64,000 bases of DNA. Origin: JAFCUW01 sp049898325 (GTDB lineage Bacteria > Pseudomonadota > Gammaproteobacteria > Burkholderiales > Burkholderiaceae_D). The notes beneath the pieces were generated by a model. The model had not been told where the DNA came from, did not search any database, and saw only the letters and a list, made by a program, of their open reading frames with translations. The translations under genes and the position numbers were made by a program. Every line of letters begins with the position of its first letter. Positions within the stretch are counted from its first letter, which is position 1. Shown here piece by piece: positions 7,607 to 15,722 of this stretch. The stretch covers positions 119,616 to 183,615 of the forward strand of contig NZ_JAFCXL010000011.1 of NCBI RefSeq assembly GCF_049898325.1, written 5' to 3'.

Positions 7607-9450
7607 CGACCCCGTTCCTGTCCGCCCTGGCGTGGGCGCTGCTCGACTTTGTGTGGCAGGGCGCGCTGGTGGGCTGGTCGGCCGCCTTGTTGCTGGCGGC
7701 GATGCGGCGGGCCAGTGCCCAGGCCCGCTATGGCGTCGCGTGCGGCGCCTTGTTGCTGTGCGCCGCCTTGCCGCTGGCCGGGCTGCTCGCGCACTGGCAG
7801 ACGGCGGCGGCGCCGGCGCCGCTGGCGCTGACGGTGGTCGCCGTCGCGCCCGTCGTCGAGACCATGGCCGTGCCGGCGATGCCCATCGACTGGCAGGCAA
7901 TCGCGCAGCAACGCCTGCCGCTGGTGCTGATGCTGTGGTCGGCGGGGGCGGCCACGCTGGCGCTGCGGCTGATGCTGGGCCTGGTCTGGGTGCGCCGGCG
8001 CAGCGATCCCGCGCGCTGGCGGGCCGATGCGGCGTGGCAGGGGCGCGCCACCCAGATGGCCCTGCGGCTGGGAATTGCGCGGCCGGTGCGGCTGGGAATT
8101 GCCGACGATGTCTCGAGCCCGCTGACGGCGCTCTGGTGGCGCCCGCTGGTGTTGCTGCCTGCCGCGCTGGTGAGCGGCATGCCGGTCCCCTTGCTCGAAG
8201 CCTTGCTGGCGCACGAACTGGCGCACATCCGCCGCCACGATTACCTGGTGAACCTGCTGCAAAGCGCGATCGAGATCGTGCTGTTCTATCACCCGAGCGT
8301 GTGGTGGCTGTCGCGCCGCATCCGGGCCGAACGCGAGCAGGTCGCCGACACGATTGCCGCCACCTTGCTGGGCGAACCGCGGCGCCTGGCGGTGGCACTT
8401 GCCGAGCTCGATCGTTTTCAGCTCACCACCGCGCAGTACCCACTTGCCCACGCGCCACACGGAGGACATCTCATGCAACGCATCAAACGCCTGCTTGGCA
8501 CCGAATCGGACCCCTCGGGCTGGAAAATGCTGGTCCCGCTTGCGGGCCTGGCCGCAGCCTGTGCCACCTTGTACGCCAATGCGCAATCGGCGCCGCCCGC
8601 GCCACCGGCCCCGCCGGCCCCGCCGGCGATGGCGGCCATGCCAGCGCCGCCAGCCCCGCCAGCGCGACCAGCGCCACCGGCGCCACCGGCCGTGCCGGCC
8701 CCGCCCGCCCCGCCCGCCCCGCCGGCGCGCCCACCACGCAGCGAGACGATGCACTTTCGCAGCGCCGAACCATTCGCCCTGGTGCGCCCCGGCCATGCCG
8801 GCATCAACGGCAGCAGTACCAGCGCCGACCGGCAGCAGCTCGAAGCGGCCAGGCGCCGCATCCCCGGTCAGTTCCTGTGGTTCCGCCAGGGCGCCAAGGC
8901 CTACGTGGTGACGGACGATGCCACCCTGGGCGAGGTGGCGCGGGCGTGGGCGCCGCTGGACCCCTTGAACGAGCAAATGCAGCGCTACGACGAACAGATG
9001 GATGCCCATGGCCGCGCGATGGAAGCGCTGGGGCGGCAGATGGAACGGCAGGTCGATGCAGGCAGCGCAGCGCAGGACGGGGAGATGGCGCGCCTGTCGC
9101 GCGAACAGGACCGGCTGGGCAATGAAATCGAGCGGCTGGGGCGCCAGATGGGCAGCGCCGACGCCGCCCGGCGCGCGCAATTGCAGGCGCAAATGCAGGA
9201 GCTTGGTGCCCGCATGGGGCGCACTGGCGCCCAACTGGGGCAGCACAGCGCCCGCCTGGCGCTGGCCCAGCGGCCCGTCGAAGTGACCGCGCGGCAGATG
9301 GAGCAGGCGGGCAAACCCATGGACGCGCTCGGTAAAACCATGGCGGACCTGGGCGCGCGCATCGAGGCGCAGGCCAGGCTGTCCGAGCAGGCGACCCGGC
9401 GCCTCATTGGCGAGGCGATGGCGAATGGCGTGGCCCGCAGCGCCCCCTGA
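7603..9450 (+). CDS. M56 family metallopeptidase, BlaR1/MecR1-like
   Basis: A 615-residue membrane protein. Hydrophobic segments near residues 8-33, 40-63 and 100-124 precede the zinc-protease motif HELAH (H204, E205, H208), followed by another hydrophobic stretch and WWLSRRIRAEREQVAD, typical of the BlaR1/MecR1 M56 domain. A further membrane segment near 308-325 leads into a roughly 50-residue Ala/Pro-rich linker (about 330-379) and a long Gln/Met/Arg-rich helical region. No penicillin-binding sensor domain is present. Such proteins normally cleave a BlaI-type repressor encoded next door; none is here. Target and signal are unknown. Confidence 0.85.
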   Translation: MTTPFLSALAWALLDFVWQGALVGWSAALLLAAMRRASAQARYGVACGALLLCAALPLAGLLAHWQTAAAPAPLALTVVAVAPVVETMAVPAMPIDWQAIAQQRLPLVLMLWSAGAATLALRLMLGLVWVRRRSDPARWRADAAWQGRATQMALRLGIARPVRLGIADDVSSPLTALWWRPLVLLPAALVSGMPVPLLEALLAHELAHIRRHDYLVNLLQSAIEIVLFYHPSVWWLSRRIRAEREQVADTIAATLLGEPRRLAVALAELDRFQLTTAQYPLAHAPHGGHLMQRIKRLLGTESDPSGWKMLVPLAGLAAACATLYANAQSAPPAPPAPPAPPAMAAMPAPPAPPARPAPPAPPAVPAPPAPPAPPARPPRSETMHFRSAEPFALVRPGHAGINGSSTSADRQQLEAARRRIPGQFLWFRQGAKAYVVTDDATLGEVARAWAPLDPLNEQMQRYDEQMDAHGRAMEALGRQMERQVDAGSAAQDGEMARLSREQDRLGNEIERLGRQMGSADAARRAQLQAQMQELGARMGRTGAQLGQHSARLALAQRPVEVTARQMEQAGKPMDALGKTMADLGARIEAQARLSEQATRRLIGEAMANGVARSAP

Positions 9451-9469
9451 CAGCCCTCCTGCCAGCGCG

Positions 9470-9498
9470 TTGACAGGGTGGCACGCGCGGCGTAGATT
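9470..9498 (+). promoter_or_regulatory. sigma-70-type promoter for the anchored exported protein
   Basis: A perfect TTGACA at 9470-9475 and TAGATT at 9493-9498 are separated by 17 bases. This is the best consensus promoter seen in the window. It lies 63 bases before the GTG at 9562, so the gene need not depend on the M56 gene upstream. Confidence 0.65.
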
Positions 9499-9561
9499 GG
9501 GTGACAGGGCGCGGCCGATAGGGGACCGGGCCCGCCCTTCAACGCCGTCAACCGGGTCCCC

Positions 9562-10815
9562 GTGGGGACATCGACCGTGCAATCGACACCTGCATCGACC
9601 AGGCGCTGGCGCTGGCGCTGGGCGCCGGCGGCATGCGCGCTGCTGGCGGTGCTGGCAGGCTTCGCCTGGCTGATCGGCGCCGAGCGGGCCGATCAGCAGG
9701 CCCCCATCGTGGTGGCCAATGCGGCGCCGCCGCGCCCGCCTGCCGTGCGGGCGGTCGCCCCGGCCGCGCTGCCGGACCCGGCCACGCGGCGGCGCCAGTT
9801 GCTTGAACAGGTACAGTTGACCGAACACACCTATTGCAATTACCGCGACAGCAGCAAGTATCCCCACAATGCGCGCCCGATCGCCGAGCAGCCCGACCAG
9901 GTGTTTCCGAACGCCGCCGTCAACGAGACCAGTCCCATGCGCCGCGACGGTGGCGGCAGCGATCCCCAGGTCCTGATCCAGACCTCGCAGACGCGGGTCT
10001 ACCTGGCCGCCGGCGAAGCGGTGTCGTTTTCGCTGCGCGCCGTCGACAGCGACGGCAAGGTGCTGCCGCTGGTGGTGACGGGCGCCAGCGCGCAGGCCCT
10101 GCCGGTGGGCCAGCAGCGGCCCCTGGCGGCGCTGGCGCTGGCCTTTGTCGACGACGGCAGCGGCGCCGACCCGGTGGCCGGCGACGGTGCCTTTGCCGCC
10201 ACGCTGGCGCCGGGCCAGACGGCGCTGGCCCAGTTCAACGGCACCATCCGCACGCGGGTCAGTTACAACGTGGGCGGGCAGGGCGGCAGCGTGGCCTTCG
10301 ACGTCATCCACAGCGCCGAGCTGCCGGCCGTGTGGAGCGGCCCCGCGCGCGAGCTGCGCGAGAACGGCGGGCTCACGTATCTATTGAAGGCGGACATCCG
10401 CACGGCCGGGCGCTACGTGGTCAGCGGCCGGGTCGACGATGCCCGTGGTAAACCGTTTGCCCTGCTCAGTTTCAACGAGGTGCTGCCCACGGGACCGAAC
10501 GAGATCCGCCTGAGCGTGTTCGGCAAGCTGCTGCGCGACCAGGCGGCGGCGCTGCCGCTGACCCTGCGCGACGTCGATGCATATTTACTTAAAGAAAACA
10601 CCGACCCGGACCGCGCCTTGATGCCGCGCCTGGAGGGCACGGTGTTGACCGGCAAGTCCTACCCCCTGCACAGTTTCGATGACAGCGAGTGGCACAGCGA
10701 GGAGCGCCAGCGCCACCTTGCCGAGTTCGCCAAGGATGCGCGGGCGGCGCGGGCGGCGTGGACCAGTTTCGACGGCGCGGCGTCCTTGCCGGCACCCGCC
10801 TGCCCCTTGCCCTGA
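9562..10815 (+). CDS. membrane-anchored exported protein, 'choice-of-anchor X' type
   Basis: About 417 residues. A basic start and one hydrophobic segment (about residues 20-40) make an N-terminal anchor; the rest is probably periplasmic. The middle (QTRVYLAAGEAVSFSLRAVD through AFVDDGSGADPVAGDGAFAA) and the later RYVVSGRVDDARGKPFALL resemble beta-sandwich domains of proteins called choice-of-anchor X, from memory. No catalytic motif was found. GTG starts at 9562 and 9577 are both possible; 9577 has the better GGGGA spacing. Function is unknown. It follows the M56 protease after 111 bases. Confidence 0.65.
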   Translation: MGTSTVQSTPASTRRWRWRWAPAACALLAVLAGFAWLIGAERADQQAPIVVANAAPPRPPAVRAVAPAALPDPATRRRQLLEQVQLTEHTYCNYRDSSKYPHNARPIAEQPDQVFPNAAVNETSPMRRDGGGSDPQVLIQTSQTRVYLAAGEAVSFSLRAVDSDGKVLPLVVTGASAQALPVGQQRPLAALALAFVDDGSGADPVAGDGAFAATLAPGQTALAQFNGTIRTRVSYNVGGQGGSVAFDVIHSAELPAVWSGPARELRENGGLTYLLKADIRTAGRYVVSGRVDDARGKPFALLSFNEVLPTGPNEIRLSVFGKLLRDQAAALPLTLRDVDAYLLKENTDPDRALMPRLEGTVLTGKSYPLHSFDDSEWHSEERQRHLAEFAKDARAARAAWTSFDGAASLPAPACPLP

Positions 10816-10861
10816 GCCGCCGCGGCGGCGGCGTCCGCTACGGAACGCCCGCCTCTGCCGG

Positions 10862-10867
10862 TATAAT
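10862..10867 (+). promoter_or_regulatory. -10 element directly before uvrD
   Basis: TATAAT ends only six bases before the uvrD ATG at 10874. If it is used, the uvrD message would be leaderless or nearly so. No TTGACA-like -35 is present at the right distance. Confidence 0.45.
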
Positions 10868-10873
10868 GGCAGG

Positions 10874-13180
10874 ATGCAGAAACTCCTCCACAACCTCAAT
10901 CCCGAACAACTTGCCGCCGTCACCTTGCCGGCCCAGAGCGCCCTGATCCTGGCGGGCGCCGGCTCGGGCAAAACGCGGGTGTTGACCACGCGCATAGCCT
11001 GGCTGATCAAGACGGGCCAGGTGTCGCCGGCCGGCATCATGGCCGTCACCTTCACCAACAAGGCGGCCAAGGAAATGCTCACGCGCCTGTCGGCCATGTT
11101 GCCGGTGTCGACGCGCGGCATGTGGATCGGCACCTTCCACGGCTTGTGCAACCGCTTTCTGCGCACCCATTACCGCGACGCCGCCTTGCCGCAGGCGTTC
11201 CAGATTCTCGACTCGCAAGACCAGTTGTCGATGATCAAGCGCTTACTCAAAGCCAACAACGTCGACGATGAAAAATACCCGGCCAAGGCGCTGATGTATT
11301 TTATTAATGGCGCCAAGGACCAGGGGCTGCGCGCCAACAAGGTCGAAGCCTTCGACCCCATCGAGCGCAAGATGGTGGAGCTGTACGAACTGTACGACCA
11401 GCAATGCCAGCGCGAAGGCGTGGTCGACTTTGCCGAATTGCTGCTGCGCGCCTTCGAACTGCTGCAACGCAATCAGCCCCTGCGCGAGCATTACCAGCAG
11501 CGCTTCCGGCACATCCTGGTCGACGAGTTCCAGGACACCAATGATCTGCAATACGGCTTGCTGAAAATGCTGGCCGGTCACGGCACCAGCATCGGCGGCG
11601 CCCTGTTCGCCGTCGGCGACGACGACCAGAGCATCTACGCCTTCCGCGGCGCCAACGTGGGCAATATGAGCGCCTTCGAGCGCGAGTTCCGGGTCGAAAA
11701 TCTGATCAAGCTCGAGCAGAATTATCGCTCGCATGGCCACATTCTCGACAGCGCCAACGTGCTCATCGCCAACAATACCAAGCGCCTGGGCAAGAACCTG
11801 CGCACCGATGCGGGGCACGGCGAGCAGGTACGCATCTACGAAGCCTCGTCCGACCTGGAAGAAGCGCAGTGGATCGTCGAAGAGAGCAAGAGCCTGGTGG
11901 CCGACGGCGCCTTGCGCCGCGACATCGCCATCCTGTACCGCTCGAATGCGCAGTCGCGCGTGATCGAACACGCCCTGTTCGCCGCCGGCCTGCCGTACAC
12001 CGTGTATGGCGGTCAGCGCTACTTCCAGCGCGCCGAGGTCAAGAGCGCGATCGCCTACCTGCAGCTGATGGACAATCCCAATAACGATCAGGCATTTTTA
12101 CGCGTGGTCAATTTCCCCACGCGGGGCATCGGCATGCGCTCGATCGAAACCTTGCAGGCGGCGGCCGAGCAGTACGGCATTTCCCTGTACGCGGCCGTGC
12201 CTTACGTGAGCGGCAAGTCCGGCTCCTCGCTGGGCGGGTTCGTCAAGCTGATCGAGGGCGCCCGGTTTGAAACGCAGCAACTGGCGTTGCCGGAAATGGT
12301 GCGCGTGGTGCTCGAGGCGAGCGGCTTGCTGATCCACTACGGCAAGGAAAAAGAAGGCGCCGACCGCATCGAAAACCTCGAGCAAATGGTCAACGCGGCC
12401 ACCCAGTTCGTCCAGGAAGAGGGCTTCGGGCAGGGCGCACCGGCCCACCTGGGGCCGCCGGCCCAGCCGCAGGCCGGTCCCGGCGTCGTGTTCGGGGACG
12501 GCATCGACATTCTCGACGCCGACGCGCCCCTGGCGACCATCATGTCGCCCCTGTCGGCCTTCCTCTCGCACGCCTCGCTCGAAGCGGGCGACGCCCAGGC
12601 GCAGGCGGGCCAGGACGCCCTGCAGCTGATGACGGTGCACTCGGCCAAGGGGCTCGAATTCGACGCCGTGTTCATCACCGGCCTGGAAGAGGGCCTGTTC
12701 CCGCATGAGTCCAGCTCGCGCGAGCTCGACGGCGTCGACGAAGAGCGCCGCCTGATGTACGTGGCGATCACGCGCGCCAGAAAGCGCCTGTACATGAGCT
12801 TTGCGCAAACGCGCATGCTGCATGGCCAGACCCGGTATAACGCCAAGTCGCGCTTTTTCGACGAGTTGCCGGAAGAATCGCTCAAATGGCTGTCGCCCCG
12901 CGTGCAGTCGCACTGGTCCGGTAACCGCAAATCGGCCTGGGATGAACCGACCTTGAGCCTGTCCGGCTCCGACAACAAGATCGCCCAGGCGATTACCCAG
13001 AAGCAAACGGGCTCCGGCTGGCGCATCGGCGAGTCCGTTGCCCACGCCAAGTTCGGCGAAGGGGTGATCGTCAATATCGAGGGCAGCGGCAGCTCGGCGC
13101 GGGCGCAGATCAATTTTGGCCGCACGGGCATGAAGATGCTCGACCTGTCGGTTGCCAAGCTGGACCGGGTGGCCCGCTGA
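10874..13180 (+). CDS. uvrD: DNA helicase II, UvrD/PcrA type
   Basis: A 768-residue superfamily 1A 3'-5' DNA helicase for nucleotide excision and mismatch repair. Walker A is GAGSGKT (28-34). Motif II is DEFQDTN, motif III is VGDDDQSIYAFRGA, and motif V includes VHSAKGLEFDAVF. The C-terminus (GSGWRIGESVAHAKFGEGVI) is the Tudor-like tail that separates UvrD/PcrA from Rep. The ATG at 10874 begins the conserved LLHNLNPEQLAAV; the frame upstream is not conserved. The gene ends at a strong terminator and converges on the BPSS1780-type gene. Confidence 0.95.
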   Translation: MQKLLHNLNPEQLAAVTLPAQSALILAGAGSGKTRVLTTRIAWLIKTGQVSPAGIMAVTFTNKAAKEMLTRLSAMLPVSTRGMWIGTFHGLCNRFLRTHYRDAALPQAFQILDSQDQLSMIKRLLKANNVDDEKYPAKALMYFINGAKDQGLRANKVEAFDPIERKMVELYELYDQQCQREGVVDFAELLLRAFELLQRNQPLREHYQQRFRHILVDEFQDTNDLQYGLLKMLAGHGTSIGGALFAVGDDDQSIYAFRGANVGNMSAFEREFRVENLIKLEQNYRSHGHILDSANVLIANNTKRLGKNLRTDAGHGEQVRIYEASSDLEEAQWIVEESKSLVADGALRRDIAILYRSNAQSRVIEHALFAAGLPYTVYGGQRYFQRAEVKSAIAYLQLMDNPNNDQAFLRVVNFPTRGIGMRSIETLQAAAEQYGISLYAAVPYVSGKSGSSLGGFVKLIEGARFETQQLALPEMVRVVLEASGLLIHYGKEKEGADRIENLEQMVNAATQFVQEEGFGQGAPAHLGPPAQPQAGPGVVFGDGIDILDADAPLATIMSPLSAFLSHASLEAGDAQAQAGQDALQLMTVHSAKGLEFDAVFITGLEEGLFPHESSSRELDGVDEERRLMYVAITRARKRLYMSFAQTRMLHGQTRYNAKSRFFDELPEESLKWLSPRVQSHWSGNRKSAWDEPTLSLSGSDNKIAQAITQKQTGSGWRIGESVAHAKFGEGVIVNIEGSGSSARAQINFGRTGMKMLDLSVAKLDRVAR

Positions 13181-13204
13181 GCTGGCGCGCCAGCACACGC
13201 AAAG

Positions 13205-13234
13205 AAGCCGGGCGCATGCGCCCGGCTTTTTTTT
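13205..13234. terminator. intrinsic terminator between uvrD and the BPSS1780-type gene
   Basis: A 24-base perfect palindrome (AAGCCGGGCGC-AT-GCGCCCGGCTT, 13205-13228) is followed by a run of T residues to 13234. It terminates uvrD and may also serve the convergent gene. Confidence 0.9.
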
Positions 13235-13250
13235 GGGGATTGTTGGAGGG

Positions 13251-14018
13251 CTAGGGCTTGGCCAGGCTGACCGCTTTGCCGGGCAGCCCGAATATTTGCC
13301 GGTAGCTGGCAAACATGGCGCATTGCAGCAGCAGGATGAACAGGAAACCCACCCAGGCCATGACGACAAAACCGACCGCGGAGTTGCCCAGCACGGCGCG
13401 GGGGACGATGCTGATCAGCACGAACAAGCCCAGCCAGGCCATCAGCATCACCACGAACACGCGGGCCGAGCGCCACACGGCGAAAAAGCTGTAGAACAGC
13501 GCTTTCACGGGGGCCATGTTTTGCCAGGTGGCCAGCGGGGCGGCGAAGGACAGGGCGACGATGGCGAAAATCTGCACCACGCTGCACAGCATCAGCACGA
13601 ACGCGTCGCCGCCGGTGATATTGCCCGGGGTAAGGGGGGCGCCGCGCAACACCGTGTCGCCCAGCACCAGCAAGCCGGGCAGGGTGGTCACGATCACCAC
13701 CGCCAGGTAGGCCACGCCGATTTTGATCAGCTTGAACACCAGCGGCTTTTGAAAGCCCGTCAGCAGCACGGGCAGGGTGACGCGCTGCTTGTTTTCGATC
13801 AGCAGGCACGCTTGCATCAGCGCCATGCTGAACGAGGGAATGAGCAGCACGGCAACGAACTGGCCCAGCAGGGGAATGGCGTGCAGCAGCAGCACCAGTA
13901 ACACATTGGCAAACAGCACCGTGGTCAGGGCGGCAGGTTGCTGGCGGAACAGGGTCATGCCTTGCTTGAGCCATAACCAGCCGGTCTTTGCGGTGATATT
14001 GGCGGGGGTGGTGCTCAT
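13251..14018 (-). CDS. BPSS1780 family membrane protein
   Basis: A 255-residue polytopic inner-membrane protein with about six hydrophobic helices, starting near TTVLFANVLLVLLLHAIPLL and ending FVVMAWVGFLFILLLQCAMF. The N-terminal MSTTPANITAKTGWLWLKQG and overall pattern fit the Burkholderiales BPSS1780 family, whose function is unknown. The ATG at 14016-14018 overlaps the thrB stop (ATGA), so translation is probably coupled. The frame stays open upstream through thrB, but that part is a shadow. This thrB pairing is common in the order. Confidence 0.85.
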   Translation of the reverse strand: MSTTPANITAKTGWLWLKQGMTLFRQQPAALTTVLFANVLLVLLLHAIPLLGQFVAVLLIPSFSMALMQACLLIENKQRVTLPVLLTGFQKPLVFKLIKIGVAYLAVVIVTTLPGLLVLGDTVLRGAPLTPGNITGGDAFVLMLCSVVQIFAIVALSFAAPLATWQNMAPVKALFYSFFAVWRSARVFVVMLMAWLGLFVLISIVPRAVLGNSAVGFVVMAWVGFLFILLLQCAMFASYRQIFGLPGKAVSLAKP

Positions 14019-14974
14019 TGACTTAACTCCGGTGCCGTGACGGCGATACGTTCGCGCAGGATGCGCTCGAAATGGGTGGGATCGTGCGGGGTCAGCAGTT
14101 CTGCCGCGCGCGGTTGGTGCCAGTCGACCAGCCGCGACAGCCAGAAGCGCAGGGCGGCGGCGCGCAGCATGGGCTGCCACAGGCGCCGTTCCGGGGCCGT
14201 GAACGGGCGCACGGCGTGATAGGCGTCGAGCATGGCGCGCACGCGGTCCGTGTCGAGCACGCCACTGGGCAGGTCCACGCACCAGTCGTTGACGGTGACG
14301 GCCAGGTCGAACAGCCAGCTGTCGCAGCCGGCAAAATAAAAGTCGAAAAAGCCCGTCAGGCGCGTGCCGTCGAACATCACGTTGTTGCGGAACAGGTCGG
14401 CGTGGATGGGGCCGTTCGGCAGGGCCGCGTAGTCGGCGCTGGCGGCGGTGGCCGTCTGCAGGCCCATCTCGCTGCGCAGCAGGCCGGCGCTGTCCTGGTC
14501 CATCAGCGGCAGCACCTGTGGCGTGGCCCAGGTCCACCAGGCCAGGCCCCGCAAGTTCGGCTGCTGCAGGGGAAAGTCGCGCGCTGCCAGGTGCATCTTC
14601 GCCAGCATGGCGCCGACGGCGGCGCAGTGCACGGGCGCCGGGTCCATCTGCGAACGGCCTTCGAGCTTGCTGACGATGGCCGTCGGCTTGCCGTGCAGGT
14701 TCGCCACCAGGGCGCCGGCGCGGGTGGCGACGGGCGCCGGCACCAGCACGCCGCGCTGTGCCAGGTGGCCCATCAGTTCGAGATAGAACGGCAATTGCGC
14801 GAAGCTGAGGTTCTCGAAGATGGTCAGGACAAATTCGCCGCTGTCCGTGCTGAGGAAGAAATTGCTGTTTTCAATGCCCGAAGCGATACCCTGCAGGGCG
14901 GTCGCTTTACCTAGGGGGAATTGCTCGATCCAGGGGGTGAGGTCGTCCAGGCTGACCGCGGTAAAAACTGCCAT
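14015..14974 (-). CDS. thrB: homoserine kinase, choline-kinase-like type
   Basis: A 319-residue enzyme that phosphorylates L-homoserine on the way to threonine. It belongs to the APH/choline-kinase fold family used by beta- and gamma-proteobacteria, not the GHMP family. The N-terminus MAVFTAVSLDDLTPWIEQF, GIASGIENSNFFL, the catalytic-loop segment GPIHADLFRNNVMFDG and the metal-binding GFFDFYFAGCDSW are characteristic. Start chosen at 14974; the frame extends upstream without family similarity. It is co-transcribed with the BPSS1780-type gene. Confidence 0.93.
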   Translation of the reverse strand: MAVFTAVSLDDLTPWIEQFPLGKATALQGIASGIENSNFFLSTDSGEFVLTIFENLSFAQLPFYLELMGHLAQRGVLVPAPVATRAGALVANLHGKPTAIVSKLEGRSQMDPAPVHCAAVGAMLAKMHLAARDFPLQQPNLRGLAWWTWATPQVLPLMDQDSAGLLRSEMGLQTATAASADYAALPNGPIHADLFRNNVMFDGTRLTGFFDFYFAGCDSWLFDLAVTVNDWCVDLPSGVLDTDRVRAMLDAYHAVRPFTAPERRLWQPMLRAAALRFWLSRLVDWHQPRAAELLTPHDPTHFERILRERIAVTAPELSQ

Positions 14975-15080
14975 GTGCGAGCGATGAAGGGTTAGTAAAT
15001 AAAAGGCGGGAAAGCCGGTGGGCAGGGTGTGCCAGGCCGGGCGGACGGTCGGCGACCGCCGCCCTGGCAGGGGCTTGGAC

Positions 15081-15512
15081 TTACTTGACCGTCTGCGGTG
15101 GCGGTGCGTTGACGGTGGTGTCGGCACCGGCCGCTTCAGGATCGGATTTCTTTTTCTTGTTCATGTCGAATTCGAGCACCTTCCACTGGGGCGGCTGCAC
15201 CGTGCTGCCCCCTTGCGCGTTCATCTCGGCGACCGAGCCGGGACGTACACCCTTCATGGTGTAATGGCTGCCGCCGGCGCTGACCTGGACTTCCTTGACG
15301 CGGCCGCCTTCCTTGGTTTGCGAGATTTTATTCTTGCTGCGGGTTTGCGGCGTGATGGTGACGGGCGTGTCGCTGCCCGGTTCGATGCGCTCGAGCTGCT
15401 GCTGCGGCGGTGCCGCGCTGGGGGTTTGCTGGGCCAGGGCGACCCCGGCCGTCACCAGCATACTGAGCAGAAAAGCGGTCTTGGTAGCAATCTTACGTGG
15501 GGTACGCGCCAT
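15081..15512 (-). CDS. DUF2782 domain-containing exported protein
   Basis: A 143-residue protein with a signal peptide (MARTPRKIATKTAFLLSMLV..., cleavage near GVALA) and a short domain ending before a Lys-rich tail. The central RIEPGSDTPVTITPQTRSKN and YTMKGVRPGSVAEMN match DUF2782, a small periplasmic domain common beside polA in betaproteobacteria. Its function is unknown. It is divergent from polA across a 210-base region that contains a perfect dyad. Confidence 0.85.
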   Translation of the reverse strand: MARTPRKIATKTAFLLSMLVTAGVALAQQTPSAAPPQQQLERIEPGSDTPVTITPQTRSKNKISQTKEGGRVKEVQVSAGGSHYTMKGVRPGSVAEMNAQGGSTVQPPQWKVLEFDMNKKKKSDPEAAGADTTVNAPPPQTVK

Positions 15513-15589
15513 GGTCGTTCGCCTTGAAATTCGATAAGCATCATTGTAACAAATCGACACCTGCGCTTCGTGCGCGCGTCGAATTGGTC

Positions 15590-15610
15590 CCTGTATGGAT
15601 AGCATACAGG
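15590..15610. promoter_or_regulatory. perfect 8-bp dyad between DUF2782 gene and polA
   Basis: CCTGTATG, spacer GATAG, CATACAGG: a 21-base inverted repeat with no mismatch, placed between two divergent genes. This is the usual look of a dimeric repressor site. It resembles a LexA box at its ends (CTGT...ACAG) but the 11-base interior is too long for the gammaproteobacterial consensus, so the regulator is unknown. Confidence 0.45.
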
Positions 15611-15722
15611 CTTGTAGGGGCCGGCGTTTTCTTCGAGCGGATGTGGCGGGCGATTCTGCGATAATGGCTGCCACTTTGCCGCCGCGGCGGCCATCCCGCT
15701 TCACTCTCATTTCAGTTCCATC

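Noticed and set aside
8590..8740. tandem GC-rich repeats resembling an array
   Set aside because: They are codon repeats of an Ala/Pro protein linker, in frame with the M56 gene, with no spacers, so not CRISPR.
7564..10311. 915-codon minus-strand ORF across the M56 and exported-protein genes
   Set aside because: It is a mirror frame with long Arg/Gly runs and no ribosome site. The plus-strand frames contain real motifs.
14019..14537. N-terminal extension of the BPSS1780-type gene
   Set aside because: The open frame continues through thrB, but these residues are a thrB shadow. The ATG overlapping the thrB stop is the credible start.
15590..15610. LexA box near polA
   Set aside because: The ends match CTGT...ACAG but the interior is 11 bases; the standard box has eight. 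It is kept only as an unassigned dyad.
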